Shown: positions 33,200 through 41,716, counted from the first letter of the stretch. The stretch is DNA of 64,000 nucleotides from Streptomyces sp. GESEQ-4 (GCF_017948455.1 NZ_JAFFSU010000028.1:1-64000); one strand, 5' to 3'. Notes: generated by a model not told the origin, from the sequence alone. Translations and numbers: made by a program.

Positions 33200-33859
33200 A
33201 TGACTGACACCAAGGCTCCTGAGGACGCCTATACCGCTGAGCCCTTCCTTCCCGACCGCGGTGGTCTTCCCGCCCTGCGTCGCGCCGCCGCCGACTGCCG
33301 CGGCTGCCCCCTGCACCGGGACGCCACCCAGACCGTCTTCGGTGCCGGGAACTCGGACGCTCGCGTCATGCTCGTCGGTGAGCAGCCCGGCGATCAGGAG
33401 GACCGTCAGGGCAAGCCCTTCGTCGGGCCCGCCGGGCGGCTCCTGGACCGTGCGCTGGAGGAGGCCGGCATCGACCCGGCGGACGCCTATGTCACCAATG
33501 CCGTCAAGCACTTCAAGTTCACGCAGGCCGAGCCTCGCAAGCGCCGTATCCACAAGGCGCCGACGCTGCGTGAGATGACGGCGTGCGGGCCGTGGCTCGC
33601 GGCCGAGCTGGCGGTCGTGGAGCCGGAGTTGATCATCGTGCTCGGCGCCACCGCGGGCAAGGCGCTGCTCGGGTCGTCGTTCCGGGTGACGCAGGTGCGC
33701 GGGGCGGTCCTGGAGGAGGAGATCCATGGACGCCGGGAGCGGCTGGTGCCGACCGTGCACCCGTCGTCGGTGCTGCGGGCGCAGGACGACAAGGACCGGA
33801 GGGCGGCGTACGAGGGGCTGGTCTCGGATCTGAAGGTGGCGGCGCGCGCACTGTCGTAA
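33200..33859 (+). CDS. udgX: UdgX-type uracil-DNA glycosylase
   Basis: DNA repair protein of 219 residues related to family 4 uracil-DNA glycosylases. Motif A is GEQPGDQEDRQGKPFVGPAG (60-79), motif B HPSSVLR (187-193), and the UdgX-specific loop KRRIH is at 114-118. In characterised UdgX the His of that loop forms a covalent bond with the abasic site after uracil removal. Iron-sulfur cysteines are visible at 33, 36 and 129. ATG start; the next gene begins 16 bp downstream. The loop makes the UdgX assignment strong. Confidence 0.92.
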   Translation: MTDTKAPEDAYTAEPFLPDRGGLPALRRAAADCRGCPLHRDATQTVFGAGNSDARVMLVGEQPGDQEDRQGKPFVGPAGRLLDRALEEAGIDPADAYVTNAVKHFKFTQAEPRKRRIHKAPTLREMTACGPWLAAELAVVEPELIIVLGATAGKALLGSSFRVTQVRGAVLEEEIHGRRERLVPTVHPSSVLRAQDDKDRRAAYEGLVSDLKVAARALS

Positions 33860-33875
33860 TGGCTACGATGCTTGC

Positions 33876-34400
33876 GTGTCCCTTACTTTCACCCTGGACC
33901 CCGCCGTCGATCCCGCCCTCCGCGACGGCATTCTCGACCTGTGGACCGACGTCTCCAACGCGGGCGGCTCCGTCGGTTTCGTGCCGCCGGTGACGCGGGA
34001 GGCGATACGCCCGGAGCTGGTGAAGCACTTCGCGGCGATGGCGGACGGCCGCACGCGGCTGCTCGTCGGGCATGACGAGGCCGGGCAGGTCGCGGCGACC
34101 GCCTTCTTCACCTTCAACACGCACCGGCTGATGACGCACTGGCTGTGGCTGTACACGGTGATGGTGCACCCGCGGCACCAGGGCCGGGGCTACGGCCGTG
34201 ACCTGCTGTCCGCCGCCGAGGACGCGGCCCGCGGCTTCGACGGCATCGAGGCGATCCGGCTCACCTGCCGGGGTGGCAACGGCCTGGAGCGGTTCTACGG
34301 CTCCTGCGGCTACAAGGAGGTTGGGCGGGTCCCCGGCGCGATCCGCGTCGCTCCCGGGGACGACCGGGACGACGTGCACATGCTGCTGACGCTGAGCTGA
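33876..34400 (+). CDS. GNAT-family N-acetyltransferase
   Basis: Acetyl-CoA-dependent transferase of 174 residues. The acetyl-CoA pyrophosphate loop is VHPRHQGRGYGRDLLSAAED (motif A, Q/RxxGxG/A type), with the preceding strand WLWLYTVMVHP and a following C-terminal GNGLERFYGSCGYKEVGRVPGAIRV. GTG start at 33876. It may share a transcript with udgX (16-bp gap). The acceptor substrate is unknown. Confidence 0.88.
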   Translation: MSLTFTLDPAVDPALRDGILDLWTDVSNAGGSVGFVPPVTREAIRPELVKHFAAMADGRTRLLVGHDEAGQVAATAFFTFNTHRLMTHWLWLYTVMVHPRHQGRGYGRDLLSAAEDAARGFDGIEAIRLTCRGGNGLERFYGSCGYKEVGRVPGAIRVAPGDDRDDVHMLLTLS

Positions 34401-34485
34401 CCGTCGTACACCCCCCTCCAAGATCGGGAGGTGCGCGTGCTTCACTTGATGACGGACCTTTTTGGAATCGGAAGAGTGGATTGAG

Positions 34486-34785
34486 ATGCTCCGCTACACA
34501 CTGATGCGCCTCGGGATCTTCGCGGGCTGCCTCGTGGTCGTCTGGGGCCTCGTCTACTCCGGCCTGGCCCCGCGCGGTCTCGGCGAGTCCAACGGCATGT
34601 GGGTCGTCCTGCTCGCTCTGGTGATCTCCGCCCCGATCAGCTTCGTGGCGTTGCGCAAGGAGCGGGACCGGGCGTCGGTGCGGATCGTCCAGAAAGTGGA
34701 CCGGGTGAAGGCCAACCTGGACGCCAACCGGTCCCAGGAGGACGTGGCGGACGACGCCTCCCGTGCGCAGGGGCATGCCTCTTAA
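34486..34785 (+). CDS. DUF4229 membrane protein
   Basis: A 99-residue protein with two membrane helices (LMRLGIFAGCLVVVWGLVYSGL and MWVVLLALVISAPISFVAL) followed by a charged cytoplasmic tail of about 45 residues (LRKERDRASVRIVQKVDRVKANLDANRSQ). It fits DUF4229, a small actinobacterial family of unknown function. ATG 34486 is preferred to 34462. It precedes the TetR gene by 36 bp on the same strand. Confidence 0.83.
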   Translation: MLRYTLMRLGIFAGCLVVVWGLVYSGLAPRGLGESNGMWVVLLALVISAPISFVALRKERDRASVRIVQKVDRVKANLDANRSQEDVADDASRAQGHAS

Positions 34786-34821
34786 GGCTCTGCCGCGGCC
34801 TGCGAACCGTAGGCTGACCCC

Positions 34822-35487
34822 ATGGGTGCCGTGAAGACCAAGCGGATGCCGCGTGCCGTCCGTGAGCAGCAGATGCTCGACGCCGCCGTGCTGACCTTCG
34901 GCCAGCGGGGATACATGGCCGCGTCGATGGACGAGATAGCCGAACTGGCGGGCGTCTCCAAGCCGTTGGTCTATCTGTACCTCAACTCGAAGGAAGACCT
35001 CTTCACGGCGTGCATCCGCCGGGAGGCGGCCGCGCTCACCGAAGCGGTCCGCAAGGGCGTCGACCCGGGGCTGCCCGCCGACCGCCAACTCTGGGCGGGG
35101 CTGCGGGCGTTCTTCACGCACACCTCGCAGAACCCGGACGCCTGGTCGGTGCTGCATCTCCAGGCCCGCACGCACGGCGAGCCGTTCGCTTCCGAGGTCG
35201 CCGGGATGCGCGAGGAGATCGTCGCGTTCGTGACGCAGTTGATCCTGGCCGGCGCCCGCGAGGCACACCACGACCCGGACCTCCCGGAGCGCGAGGTCGC
35301 CGGTCTCGCCGAGGCCCTGGTCGGCGCCGCCGAGTCCCTCGCCGCCTGGGCCAACACAACGCCGGGCGTGACCGCCCGCCAGGCCGCCGCGACCCTCATG
35401 AACTTCGCCTGGGCAGGCCTCGGCGGCCTGATGGCGGGCCACCCCTGGCCCCCACCGGAGGAGCCGGAGCCGGCTCAGGCCGGGTAG
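34822..35487 (+). CDS. TetR-family transcriptional regulator
   Basis: A 221-residue regulator with the TetR helix-turn-helix at about 14-60 (REQQMLDAAVLTFGQRGYMAASMDEIAELAGVSKPLVYLYLNSKEDLF) and a ligand-binding C-terminal domain. It converges on a MaoC-like hydratase gene whose promoter region contains two tandem palindromes of TetR-operator type, and a FadD gene follows. A fatty-acid-related role is plausible but inferred only from position. The C-terminus is Pro/Glu-rich. Confidence 0.92.
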   Translation: MGAVKTKRMPRAVREQQMLDAAVLTFGQRGYMAASMDEIAELAGVSKPLVYLYLNSKEDLFTACIRREAAALTEAVRKGVDPGLPADRQLWAGLRAFFTHTSQNPDAWSVLHLQARTHGEPFASEVAGMREEIVAFVTQLILAGAREAHHDPDLPEREVAGLAEALVGAAESLAAWANTTPGVTARQAAATLMNFAWAGLGGLMAGHPWPPPEEPEPAQAG

Positions 35488-35532
35488 GCGGCGCCAGCCA
35501 CTAAGCCGAGCTGGTGAATGCCGCTGCGCCAC

Positions 35533-35586
35533 AGCGCCCCTCCAGGGGCGCGGGGAACTGCGCGACCAGCCCCCACCGGCCCGCAG
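35533..35586 (-). repeat. dispersed intergenic palindromic repeat, copy C (reverse)
   Basis: Reverse orientation of the family: AGCGCCCCT-CC-AGGGGCGCGGGG, then AACTGCGCGACCAGCCCCCACCGGCCCGCAG. It lies between the convergent TetR and MaoC genes, eight bases before the MaoC stop. Confidence 0.85.
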
Positions 35587-35593
35587 CCGGCAC

Positions 35594-36448
35594 TCAGGCC
35601 GGATAGACCGCGCCGCTCACGTGTGTCCGGTCGCTGCCCCGTAGCTCGAAGCGTTCGCCGTCCGCCGCATACGTCACCGTGCCCGGCAGCAGCACCGGTG
35701 CCTTGAAGTGGGCCCGTACCAGCGCCCGTTCCGGGACGCCGTGTGCCGCCAGGCATCGGGCCACGGTCCACATCCCGTGGGCGATGGCTCGGCGGAAGCC
35801 GAAGAGGCGGGCCGTGAAGGCGTAGAGGTGGATCGGGTTGCGGTCTCCGGACGCGGACGCGTAGCGCCGGCCGATGTCTGCGGCCAGGCGCCACTCGGCG
35901 ATGACGGGCAACGGCTCCGGCTCTTTCTTCGGATCCATCGGAGTCGGAGACTGTGGTGGGGTACGGGCGTCCGTCCGATGCCGGGCCAGATACGTACTGC
36001 GCGACTCCCATACGACGTCCCCCGCGGCCCGCACCTCCGTGACGACCGCGGCCTCCGTGCCCCGCCGATGGGGCGCCAGTCCCTCGACGTGGACGCCGAC
36101 TTCGTACTCCCCGGTCGCCGCGAGCGCGCGCCGCTGGGTGATCTCGATCGACGTATGGACGAGTCCCAGCAGCGGCAGCGGAAAGCCCCGGCCGCTCATC
36201 AGCCGCATGGCCAGCGGAAAGCCCAGCACATGCGGATAGGTCACGGGCAGCGCGTCGTCGCCGGTGGCGAAGCCGCAGACGCGTTCGTAGGCGGCCAGCC
36301 GGGCGAGGTCGATGCGGACGCCGGGCAGGACGAGCCGGGTGCGGGGGAAGTCGGCGTCCGGGCGGGGCCGTTTGAAGGGGGAGAGGAGGGCGCCGCGGGC
36401 GAGCAGGGGCGTGAGCGCGGGCGCGTCGGTCAGGTCGGCCATGGTCAT
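35594..36448 (-). CDS. MaoC-like hotdog dehydratase/hydratase
   Basis: A 284-residue protein with an N-terminal degenerate hotdog half (about 40-150) and a C-terminal MaoC half (about 180-284) that holds the hydratase motif RRYASASGDRNPIHLYAFTARLFGFRRAIAHGMWT, in which Asp and His of DRNPIH are catalytic. The architecture resembles HtdX/HtdZ-type (R)-specific enoyl/3-hydroxyacyl dehydratases of fatty-acid metabolism. Two tandem palindromes overlap its promoter, and a divergent FadD gene follows, so it is probably a regulated fatty-acid gene. The start may be ATG 36448 or 36442. Confidence 0.85.
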   Translation of the reverse strand: MTMADLTDAPALTPLLARGALLSPFKRPRPDADFPRTRLVLPGVRIDLARLAAYERVCGFATGDDALPVTYPHVLGFPLAMRLMSGRGFPLPLLGLVHTSIEITQRRALAATGEYEVGVHVEGLAPHRRGTEAAVVTEVRAAGDVVWESRSTYLARHRTDARTPPQSPTPMDPKKEPEPLPVIAEWRLAADIGRRYASASGDRNPIHLYAFTARLFGFRRAIAHGMWTVARCLAAHGVPERALVRAHFKAPVLLPGTVTYAADGERFELRGSDRTHVSGAVYPA

Positions 36449-36469
36449 CTCCCCACGCGGGAACTATGC

Positions 36470-36498
36470 TTACTCTGGAGTAACGTTACCTCAGGTAA
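36470..36498. promoter_or_regulatory. tandem palindromic operators upstream of the MaoC gene
   Basis: TTACTC-TG-GAGTAA (36470-36483) and TTACCT-C-AGGTAA (36486-36498) are two perfect inverted repeats two bases apart, 22 bases before the MaoC start. They are typical in size of TetR-family operators; the TetR gene at 34.8 kb is a candidate ligand, and the same region may serve the divergent FadD gene at 36.8 kb. Confidence 0.65.
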
Positions 36499-36785
36499 GG
36501 CCAGGTCGGGAGGTGAACATTCCTCACCTTAGGGGGTTCCAACGCGCCGGTGGAGCAGAGAAGTTGACGTCCGCCCGGCCGGTTCCTGTGTGATCGCCGA
36601 GGTTGCACATCCCCGGCCCCTTACCGCCCCGTAACCCGCACCAACTCCACACCTGGGCGCCGTACGATCTCCCACCTAACCAGCGGTAACACGCGTGGCC
36701 GCACACCGCCGGTGAACGCCGCAGTACACGCCGCGCGTACTTCATGCAGCAGAGCGGTACGAGCTGCACGCCCCAGGAGCTGCCC
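36499..36785. other. non-coding part of the MaoC-FadD divergent gap
   Basis: With the operators just before it, the full gap is 337 bp. It contains no convincing frame or strong hairpin. Only partial similarity to the operators (CTCACCTTAGG around 36525) was noticed; the FadD promoter must lie here. Confidence 0.4.
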
Positions 36786-38729
36786 ATGTCGATCCCGCAA
36801 GCGTCCCCGTCCGGCTCCACCCCCGACTTCGGCATCGACCTCGACTACGACGGCGAGCCGATCCTCATGGCGCCGGAGATCCGTCGGCTGGACGGAGTGG
36901 TGCGGGAGGTGTCCATCCCGCCGCTGGTCGCATCGGCCGTGCACGGCTCGCTCGCCGACCTGCCGTTCGACCGCGCGGAGACGCAGCCGGAACATGTCGT
37001 CCTCAGCCGCAAGACGGAGGACGGCGACTGGATCGATGTGACGGCGGCCGAGTTCGCGGCGCAGGTGCACGCGGTGGCCAAAGGGCTGATAGCCGAGGGG
37101 CTGGTCCCCGGCGACCGGGTCGCCGTCATGGCGCGTACGAGGTACGAGTGGACGCTCCTCGACTTCGCCGCCTGGGCCGCCGGCCTGGTGACCGTCCCCG
37201 TCTACCCCACCTCCTCCGTCTTCCAGGTCCGCTGGATCCTCCAGGACTCCGGCGCGGTCGCCCTGGTCACCGAGACCGCCGCCCAGGCCGCCGCCATCGG
37301 CCCCGAGCGCGAACGCCTGCCCGACCTGCGCCATATGTGGGTCATCGAGAAGGGTCATGTGGACCGGCTGGCGGAGCTGGGCGAGCAGGTGCCGGACCAG
37401 GAGGTGGACGTACGCCGCGGGATGCTGGTCCCCGACACCATCGCCACCCTCGTCTACACCTCGGGCACGACCGGCCGCCCCAAGGGCTGCGCGCTCAGCC
37501 ATGGCAACTTCTTCGCCGAGGTCGACAACGCGATCGAACTCCTGTACCCGATCTTCAAGGCGCGGACGAGCGAAGAGGCGTCGGTGCTGCTGTTCCTGCC
37601 GATGTCCCATGTCTTCGGCCGGATGGTGGCGATCGCGTGCGTCCGGGCGGGAGTACGGCTGGGTCATGCGCCGAGCCTGAAACCGGACGACCTGCTGCCG
37701 GACCTGGCGAGCTTCAGACCGACGTGTCTGCTGGCCATCCCGTACATGCTGGAGAAGATTTTCAACAGCGCGCGGGCCCGTGCGGAGTCGAGCGGCCGGG
37801 TCTCGGCGTTCGACCGTGCGACGAACGTTGCCATCAAGTACGGCGAGGCGATGGAGGCGAAACAGACGGGGACGGGCTCGGGCCCGGGCCGGGCGCTGAA
37901 AGCCGCGCGCACCTTCTACGACCCGCTGGTCTACCGCCGTATCCGCAACGCGATGGGCGGACGCGTACGGTACGCGATCTGCGGCGGCTCACCGCTGGGC
38001 AGGCGGCTGGCCGCGTTCTACGCCGGGGCGGGCATCGAGATCTACGAGGGCTACGGCCTGACCGAGGTCACTGCCGCGGCGACCATCACACCCCCGCTCA
38101 AACCCCGTCTGGGCACGGTCGGTTGGCCGCTCCCCGGCACGAGGGTCCGCATCGCCGCGGACGGCGAGATCCTGCTGGCCGGCGGTCAGGTACTGCGCGG
38201 CTACTGGGACCCGCAGGCCGGCGGAGTGGTCCCGGCGGCCCCCGACGGCTGGCTGGCGACGGGGGACATCGGCGCGCTGGACGACGAGGGCTACCTGACG
38301 ATCACCGGCCGCAAGAAGGAACTCCTGATCACAGCGGGCGGCAAGAGCGTGGCCCCGGCCCCGCTGGAGAACTGGCTCCGCTCCCACCCGCTGATCTCCC
38401 AGGCGATCGTCGTCGGCGACGGCCGCCCCTACGTCTCCGCGCTGATCACCCTCGACATGGACGGCATCACCCACTGGCGCCGCATGAACGGCAAACACCC
38501 CGTCCCCGCCGAACTCCTGGTCAACGACGAGGAGTTGACCGCCATCCTGCAACGCGCCGTGGACGACGCGAACAAGCTCGTCTCCCGCCCCGAGTCGATC
38601 CGCCGCTTCGCGATCCTGCCGCAGGACTTCACGGAGTTCTCCGGCCATCTGACGCCCTCCATGAAACTGCGCCGCGAGGCGGTCATGCGGGACTTCGCGG
38701 CGGATGTGGAGCGACTGTACGAACGTTAG
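36786..38729 (+). CDS. long-chain fatty-acyl-CoA synthetase (FadD15-like)
   Basis: AMP-forming acyl-CoA ligase of 647 residues. The AMP/ATP motif is LVYTSGTTGRPKGCALSHGN; later come EIYEGYGLTEVTAAATI, GDIGALDDEGYLTITGRKKELLITAGGKSVAPAPLE (the motif with the hinge and catalytic-Lys region) and SMKLRREAVMRDFA near the end. It activates long-chain fatty acids for degradation or lipid synthesis. ATG 36786 is chosen; the upstream start at 36744 lacks family similarity. Divergent from the MaoC-like gene. Confidence 0.93.
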   Translation: MSIPQASPSGSTPDFGIDLDYDGEPILMAPEIRRLDGVVREVSIPPLVASAVHGSLADLPFDRAETQPEHVVLSRKTEDGDWIDVTAAEFAAQVHAVAKGLIAEGLVPGDRVAVMARTRYEWTLLDFAAWAAGLVTVPVYPTSSVFQVRWILQDSGAVALVTETAAQAAAIGPERERLPDLRHMWVIEKGHVDRLAELGEQVPDQEVDVRRGMLVPDTIATLVYTSGTTGRPKGCALSHGNFFAEVDNAIELLYPIFKARTSEEASVLLFLPMSHVFGRMVAIACVRAGVRLGHAPSLKPDDLLPDLASFRPTCLLAIPYMLEKIFNSARARAESSGRVSAFDRATNVAIKYGEAMEAKQTGTGSGPGRALKAARTFYDPLVYRRIRNAMGGRVRYAICGGSPLGRRLAAFYAGAGIEIYEGYGLTEVTAAATITPPLKPRLGTVGWPLPGTRVRIAADGEILLAGGQVLRGYWDPQAGGVVPAAPDGWLATGDIGALDDEGYLTITGRKKELLITAGGKSVAPAPLENWLRSHPLISQAIVVGDGRPYVSALITLDMDGITHWRRMNGKHPVPAELLVNDEELTAILQRAVDDANKLVSRPESIRRFAILPQDFTEFSGHLTPSMKLRREAVMRDFAADVERLYER

Positions 38730-38774
38730 AGGCGCGGCGGGTGGGCTTGTTCCCTGGGCGCGCTGCGCGGAAAA

Positions 38775-38826
38775 CGGTTGCCGTCCTGTGACGACAACCG
38801 CTTGACGTGACATGCCGCCGGGGCAT
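38775..38826. promoter_or_regulatory. promoter and inverted repeats upstream of sugar-binding lipoprotein gene
   Basis: CGGTTG (38775-38780) and CAACCG (38795-38800) form a spaced inverted repeat that may end the fadD transcript. A -35-like TTGACG follows at 38802-38807. ATGCC-GCCGG-GGCAT (38812-38826) sits between it and the expected -10, a good position for a repressor operator. Confidence 0.45.
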
Positions 38827-38880
38827 TGGCTACCGCCACCCGGGTAGCAACGCCGCTCATCCGCTCGGAAGGCTCCAGCA

Positions 38881-40017
38881 GTGAACCCTCTTTCCCCCCA
38901 CACATCAGCCCTACGCCGTATCTGCATAGCTCTCGCCGCCTCCGTCTCGGCCCTGTCGATCACCGCGTGCGGTGTCGTCGACGGAATCGGGGACAGCGAC
39001 AGCTCCGCGACCCCGGAGAAGGGCGACGACATCACGGTGGGTCTCCTCCTGCCGGACAAAGACACGGCCCGTTACGCGAAGTTCGACGAACCGCTGATCA
39101 AGAAGGAAGTCGCCACCCTCACCAACAACAAAGGCAAGGTCGTCTACGCCAACGCCGAGGCGAGCGTGGCCGAGCAGAGCCGGCAGTTCCAGAAGATGAT
39201 CGCCGACAAGGTGGATGTCATCCTCGTCGACGCGCTGGATGCCAAGGCCATCGCCGCGGACGTGCAGAAGGCCAAGGACGCGAACATTCCGGTCATCGCC
39301 TACGACCGGCTCGCGCAGGGGCCCATCGACGCGTATGTCTCCCACGACAACGAGCTGGTCGGCGAGGTGCAGGGCCGCGCCATCATGGGCGAACTCGGCT
39401 CGCGGGCCGAGTCCTCCAAGGTCGTCATGATGAACGGCGACCCCGGCGACCCGAACACGGCACTGTTCAAGAAGGGCGCGCTCGACGAGCTCGAGGGCAA
39501 GGTCGACATCGTCGAGCAGTACGACACGGACAAGTGGTCGCCCGTAGTCGCCGAAGCGAACATGGGTAAGGCGATCGAGGCCGTCGGGGTGGACGACATC
39601 GCCGCCGTGTACGCGGCGAGCGACGGACTCGCGGGCCCCGTGATCACGGCGCTGAAGGCGGCGGGCGCGAGCAGGATTCCGCCGGTGACCGGGCAGGACG
39701 CGAATCTGGACGCGGTGCAGCGGATCGTCGCGGGCGACCAGTACATGACCGTGTACAAGCCGTTCGCCGAGGAGGCGACCCAGGCCGCGAGGATGGCCGT
39801 GTTCAAGGTCCAGGGGCGCTCGATCGAGTTCGACGCACTGACCCAGGACAAGGTCGACAGCCCGACGCAGGACGACATTCCCGCACAGTTGGTACCGGTG
39901 ATCGCCGTCACCCAGGACAACATCGAGGAGACGCTGATCCAGGACGACGTCTACACCGTCAAGGAGATCTGCACCGCGGAGTACGCGGCGGACTGCGCGG
40001 CGATCGGCCTGAAGTAA
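38881..40017 (+). CDS. sugar ABC transporter substrate-binding lipoprotein (xylose/ribose type)
   Basis: A 378-residue solute-binding protein of the periplasmic-binding-protein 1 (LacI-like) fold. The signal peptide ends with lipobox ITAC. GDDITVGLLLPDKDTARYAKFDEPLI, NAEASVAEQSRQFQKMIADKVDVILVDALD and IPVIAYDRLAQGPIDAYVSHDNELVGEVQG closely follow the XylF/D-xylose-binding type. No permease or ATPase gene is nearby, so it is an orphan, possibly using a shared transporter or acting as a chemosensor-like lipoprotein. The GTG start has no strong site. It converges on the LysR gene. Confidence 0.87.
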   Translation: MNPLSPHTSALRRICIALAASVSALSITACGVVDGIGDSDSSATPEKGDDITVGLLLPDKDTARYAKFDEPLIKKEVATLTNNKGKVVYANAEASVAEQSRQFQKMIADKVDVILVDALDAKAIAADVQKAKDANIPVIAYDRLAQGPIDAYVSHDNELVGEVQGRAIMGELGSRAESSKVVMMNGDPGDPNTALFKKGALDELEGKVDIVEQYDTDKWSPVVAEANMGKAIEAVGVDDIAAVYAASDGLAGPVITALKAAGASRIPPVTGQDANLDAVQRIVAGDQYMTVYKPFAEEATQAARMAVFKVQGRSIEFDALTQDKVDSPTQDDIPAQLVPVIAVTQDNIEETLIQDDVYTVKEICTAEYAADCAAIGLK

Positions 40018-40053
40018 GCCCGGAGTGGAGTGGAGTGGAGGAGCGCGGAGCGG

Positions 40054-40857
40054 TCAGGGCCGCGCGCCGTCCCTTCGATAGCTCTCCACCAGGTCGGCGA
40101 ACGCCCTGGTCGGCGGGCTGAGCGCATCCCAGCGGCGCACGGCCCAGCCGACGGGCAGCGGGCAGAGGCTGGGGAGCGGGATCAGGCGGAGGGCTCCGTC
40201 GCCGGGGACGGGCAGCCCGGGCAACGCGGGCACGACCGCCCGCCCGACCCCCAGCTCGGCCAGGAGCAGCGCCGTGTCCCAGTCGGCCACGCTGGTGTCG
40301 AAGCTGAAACGGACGCCCAAGTCGGCGCAGGCGGCGTCCAGGGACGCGCGGTCGGCCAGCGGGTCGCCGGCCCGCACCGCCAGCACCCACGGCAACTCCA
40401 CCACCGGCCGCTGCTCGATGCCCCGCACCGGCCGGCCCAGCGTGATCCACGCCAGGTCCAGGTCGCTGTCGGCCAGCGCGTCGAAACACGCCCGGCTCGA
40501 ACTCTTCGTGCGGAACTCCAGGTTGACCTTGGGATGCCGCTGCCGGAACGTCACCACCGCGTCCGACATGAAGTGCCGTACGGTCGTCGCGCCGGTCGCC
40601 ACCCGTACCGTGCCGCTCTCCCCGTCGGCCAGGTCCCGCAGCCGCCGCAGCGCCAGCTCCAGCCCGACGAGCCCTTCGGACGCGGCCGCCTCCAGCACGC
40701 GGCCGGCATGTGTCGGTACGACACCTCGCGGCTGCCGCTCCAGCCGCTTCACGTGCTGGGTCACCGCGGACTGGGTGCACGAGAGATCGCGTGCCACCGC
40801 ACTGAGGCTCCCGGCCCGGCACACCGCCACGAATACTCGCAGGTCGTCGAGGGTCAC
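40054..40857 (-). CDS. LysR-family regulator with a short deletion in its DNA-binding domain
   Basis: A 267-residue LysR regulator from GTG 40857 (MTLDDLRVFVAVCRAG; the frame extends to 40902). The substrate-binding domain is intact (GTVRVATGATTVRHFMSD... GVGRAVVPALPGLP). In the winged helix, CTQSAVTQHVKRLER is followed directly by QPRGVVPTHAGRVLEAA; the usual ELGVxLFER-type stretch (about ten residues) is missing. The deletion is in frame, so the protein may still be made but DNA binding could be altered. No adjacent divergent target is evident. Confidence 0.82.
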   Translation of the reverse strand: MTLDDLRVFVAVCRAGSLSAVARDLSCTQSAVTQHVKRLERQPRGVVPTHAGRVLEAAASEGLVGLELALRRLRDLADGESGTVRVATGATTVRHFMSDAVVTFRQRHPKVNLEFRTKSSSRACFDALADSDLDLAWITLGRPVRGIEQRPVVELPWVLAVRAGDPLADRASLDAACADLGVRFSFDTSVADWDTALLLAELGVGRAVVPALPGLPVPGDGALRLIPLPSLCPLPVGWAVRRWDALSPPTRAFADLVESYRRDGARP

Positions 40858-40944
40858 AACACGACCGTCTGGGGCGCGCTCGAGCTTCGATCGCCAGGCC
40901 ATGTGTCCGTTGCTTTCCGACCGGGCGCCGCGTTTCCTGAGCAG

Positions 40945-41001
40945 CTGCGGGTTCGTTGTGGCTGGTCGCGCAGTTCCCCGCGCCCCCTACGGGGCGCTGA
41001 T
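40945..41001 (+). repeat. dispersed intergenic palindromic repeat, copy D
   Basis: CTGCGGGTTCGTTGTGGCTG, then GTCGCGCAGTTCCCCGCGCC and CCCTACGGGGCGCTGATG. It sits in the gap just before the methyltransferase stop, downstream of the methyltransferase on the minus strand. Confidence 0.85.
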
Positions 41002-41002
41002 G

Positions 41003-41641
41003 CTAGGTGGGTTTGCGGGCGATCAGGGACGCCTGCTGAGTTGTTTCGTTCGGGGCCGGCTCTCGCACCATCCGCATGACGGGCGCGAACCCTGCCGCCC
41101 GGAGCAGGCCGTCGATCTGGTCCGGCCGGCGGCGTTGGAAGTCCAGCGTCACCTCGTGGCCCCAGGGCCGTTCGTGGCGGCGGGGCTCGTCGCCGATCTG
41201 GAAGGCGATCAGGAGGTGGCCGCCGGGTGCGAGGACGCGGCGGAACTCGGCGAAGAGGGAGGGGAGTTCGTTCACGGGGGTGTGGATCGACGAGTACCAG
41301 GACACGGCGGCCGCGAGCGAACCGTCGGGAAGGTCCAGCTCCAGCATCGAGCCCTGCTCGAACCGCAGCCCCGGATTCTCCCGCCGGGCGATCGCGAGCA
41401 TCGACTCCGACAGGTCGAGCCCGAAGACGGACAGTCCGAGGGAGGCGAGGTGGGCCGTCACCCGCCCCGGCCCGCAGCCCAGGTCGGCCACGCGACCGCC
41501 CGCCCCCACCAGTTCCGCGAACCCGGCGAACACCGCCCGGTCCAGCGGCGTGGCGAACGCGGTACGGAAGAGGTCGGCGTAGTCCTCGGCGATGGCGTCG
41601 TAGAAGGTGCGGGTGGCGGTGAGGAAATCGGCTTCGGTCAT
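41003..41641 (-). CDS. class I SAM-dependent methyltransferase
   Basis: A 212-residue methyltransferase. The SAM-binding motif I is VADLGCGPGRVTAHLASLG, motif II FGLDLSESMLAIAR, and the post-motif SWYSSIHTPVNELPSLFAEFRRVLAPGGHLLIAF fits UbiE/MT11-type enzymes. ATG 41641 is preferred to 41677. No pathway neighbours indicate the substrate. Confidence 0.88.
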   Translation of the reverse strand: MTEADFLTATRTFYDAIAEDYADLFRTAFATPLDRAVFAGFAELVGAGGRVADLGCGPGRVTAHLASLGLSVFGLDLSESMLAIARRENPGLRFEQGSMLELDLPDGSLAAAVSWYSSIHTPVNELPSLFAEFRRVLAPGGHLLIAFQIGDEPRRHERPWGHEVTLDFQRRRPDQIDGLLRAAGFAPVMRMVREPAPNETTQQASLIARKPT

Positions 41642-41682
41642 GGCCGCGGACCCTACCGACCCCCACTGACGGGGCAAAAGGC

Positions 41683-41716
41683 AGGAGCCCCGTCGCCTTG
41701 CGGCGTGGGGCTCCTT
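41683..41716 (-). terminator. intrinsic terminator of the cold-shock gene
   Basis: Arms AGGAGCCCC and GGGGCTCCT enclose a second small stem CGCC-TTGC-GGCG. Read on the minus strand it is followed by GCCTTTTGCCCC, i.e. a short U-run, about 50 bases after the cold-shock stop. Confidence 0.85.

Noticed and set aside
40022..40041. GGAGT pentanucleotide repeated three to four times after the binding-protein gene
   Set aside because: Too short to support a function; probably slippage in non-coding DNA.
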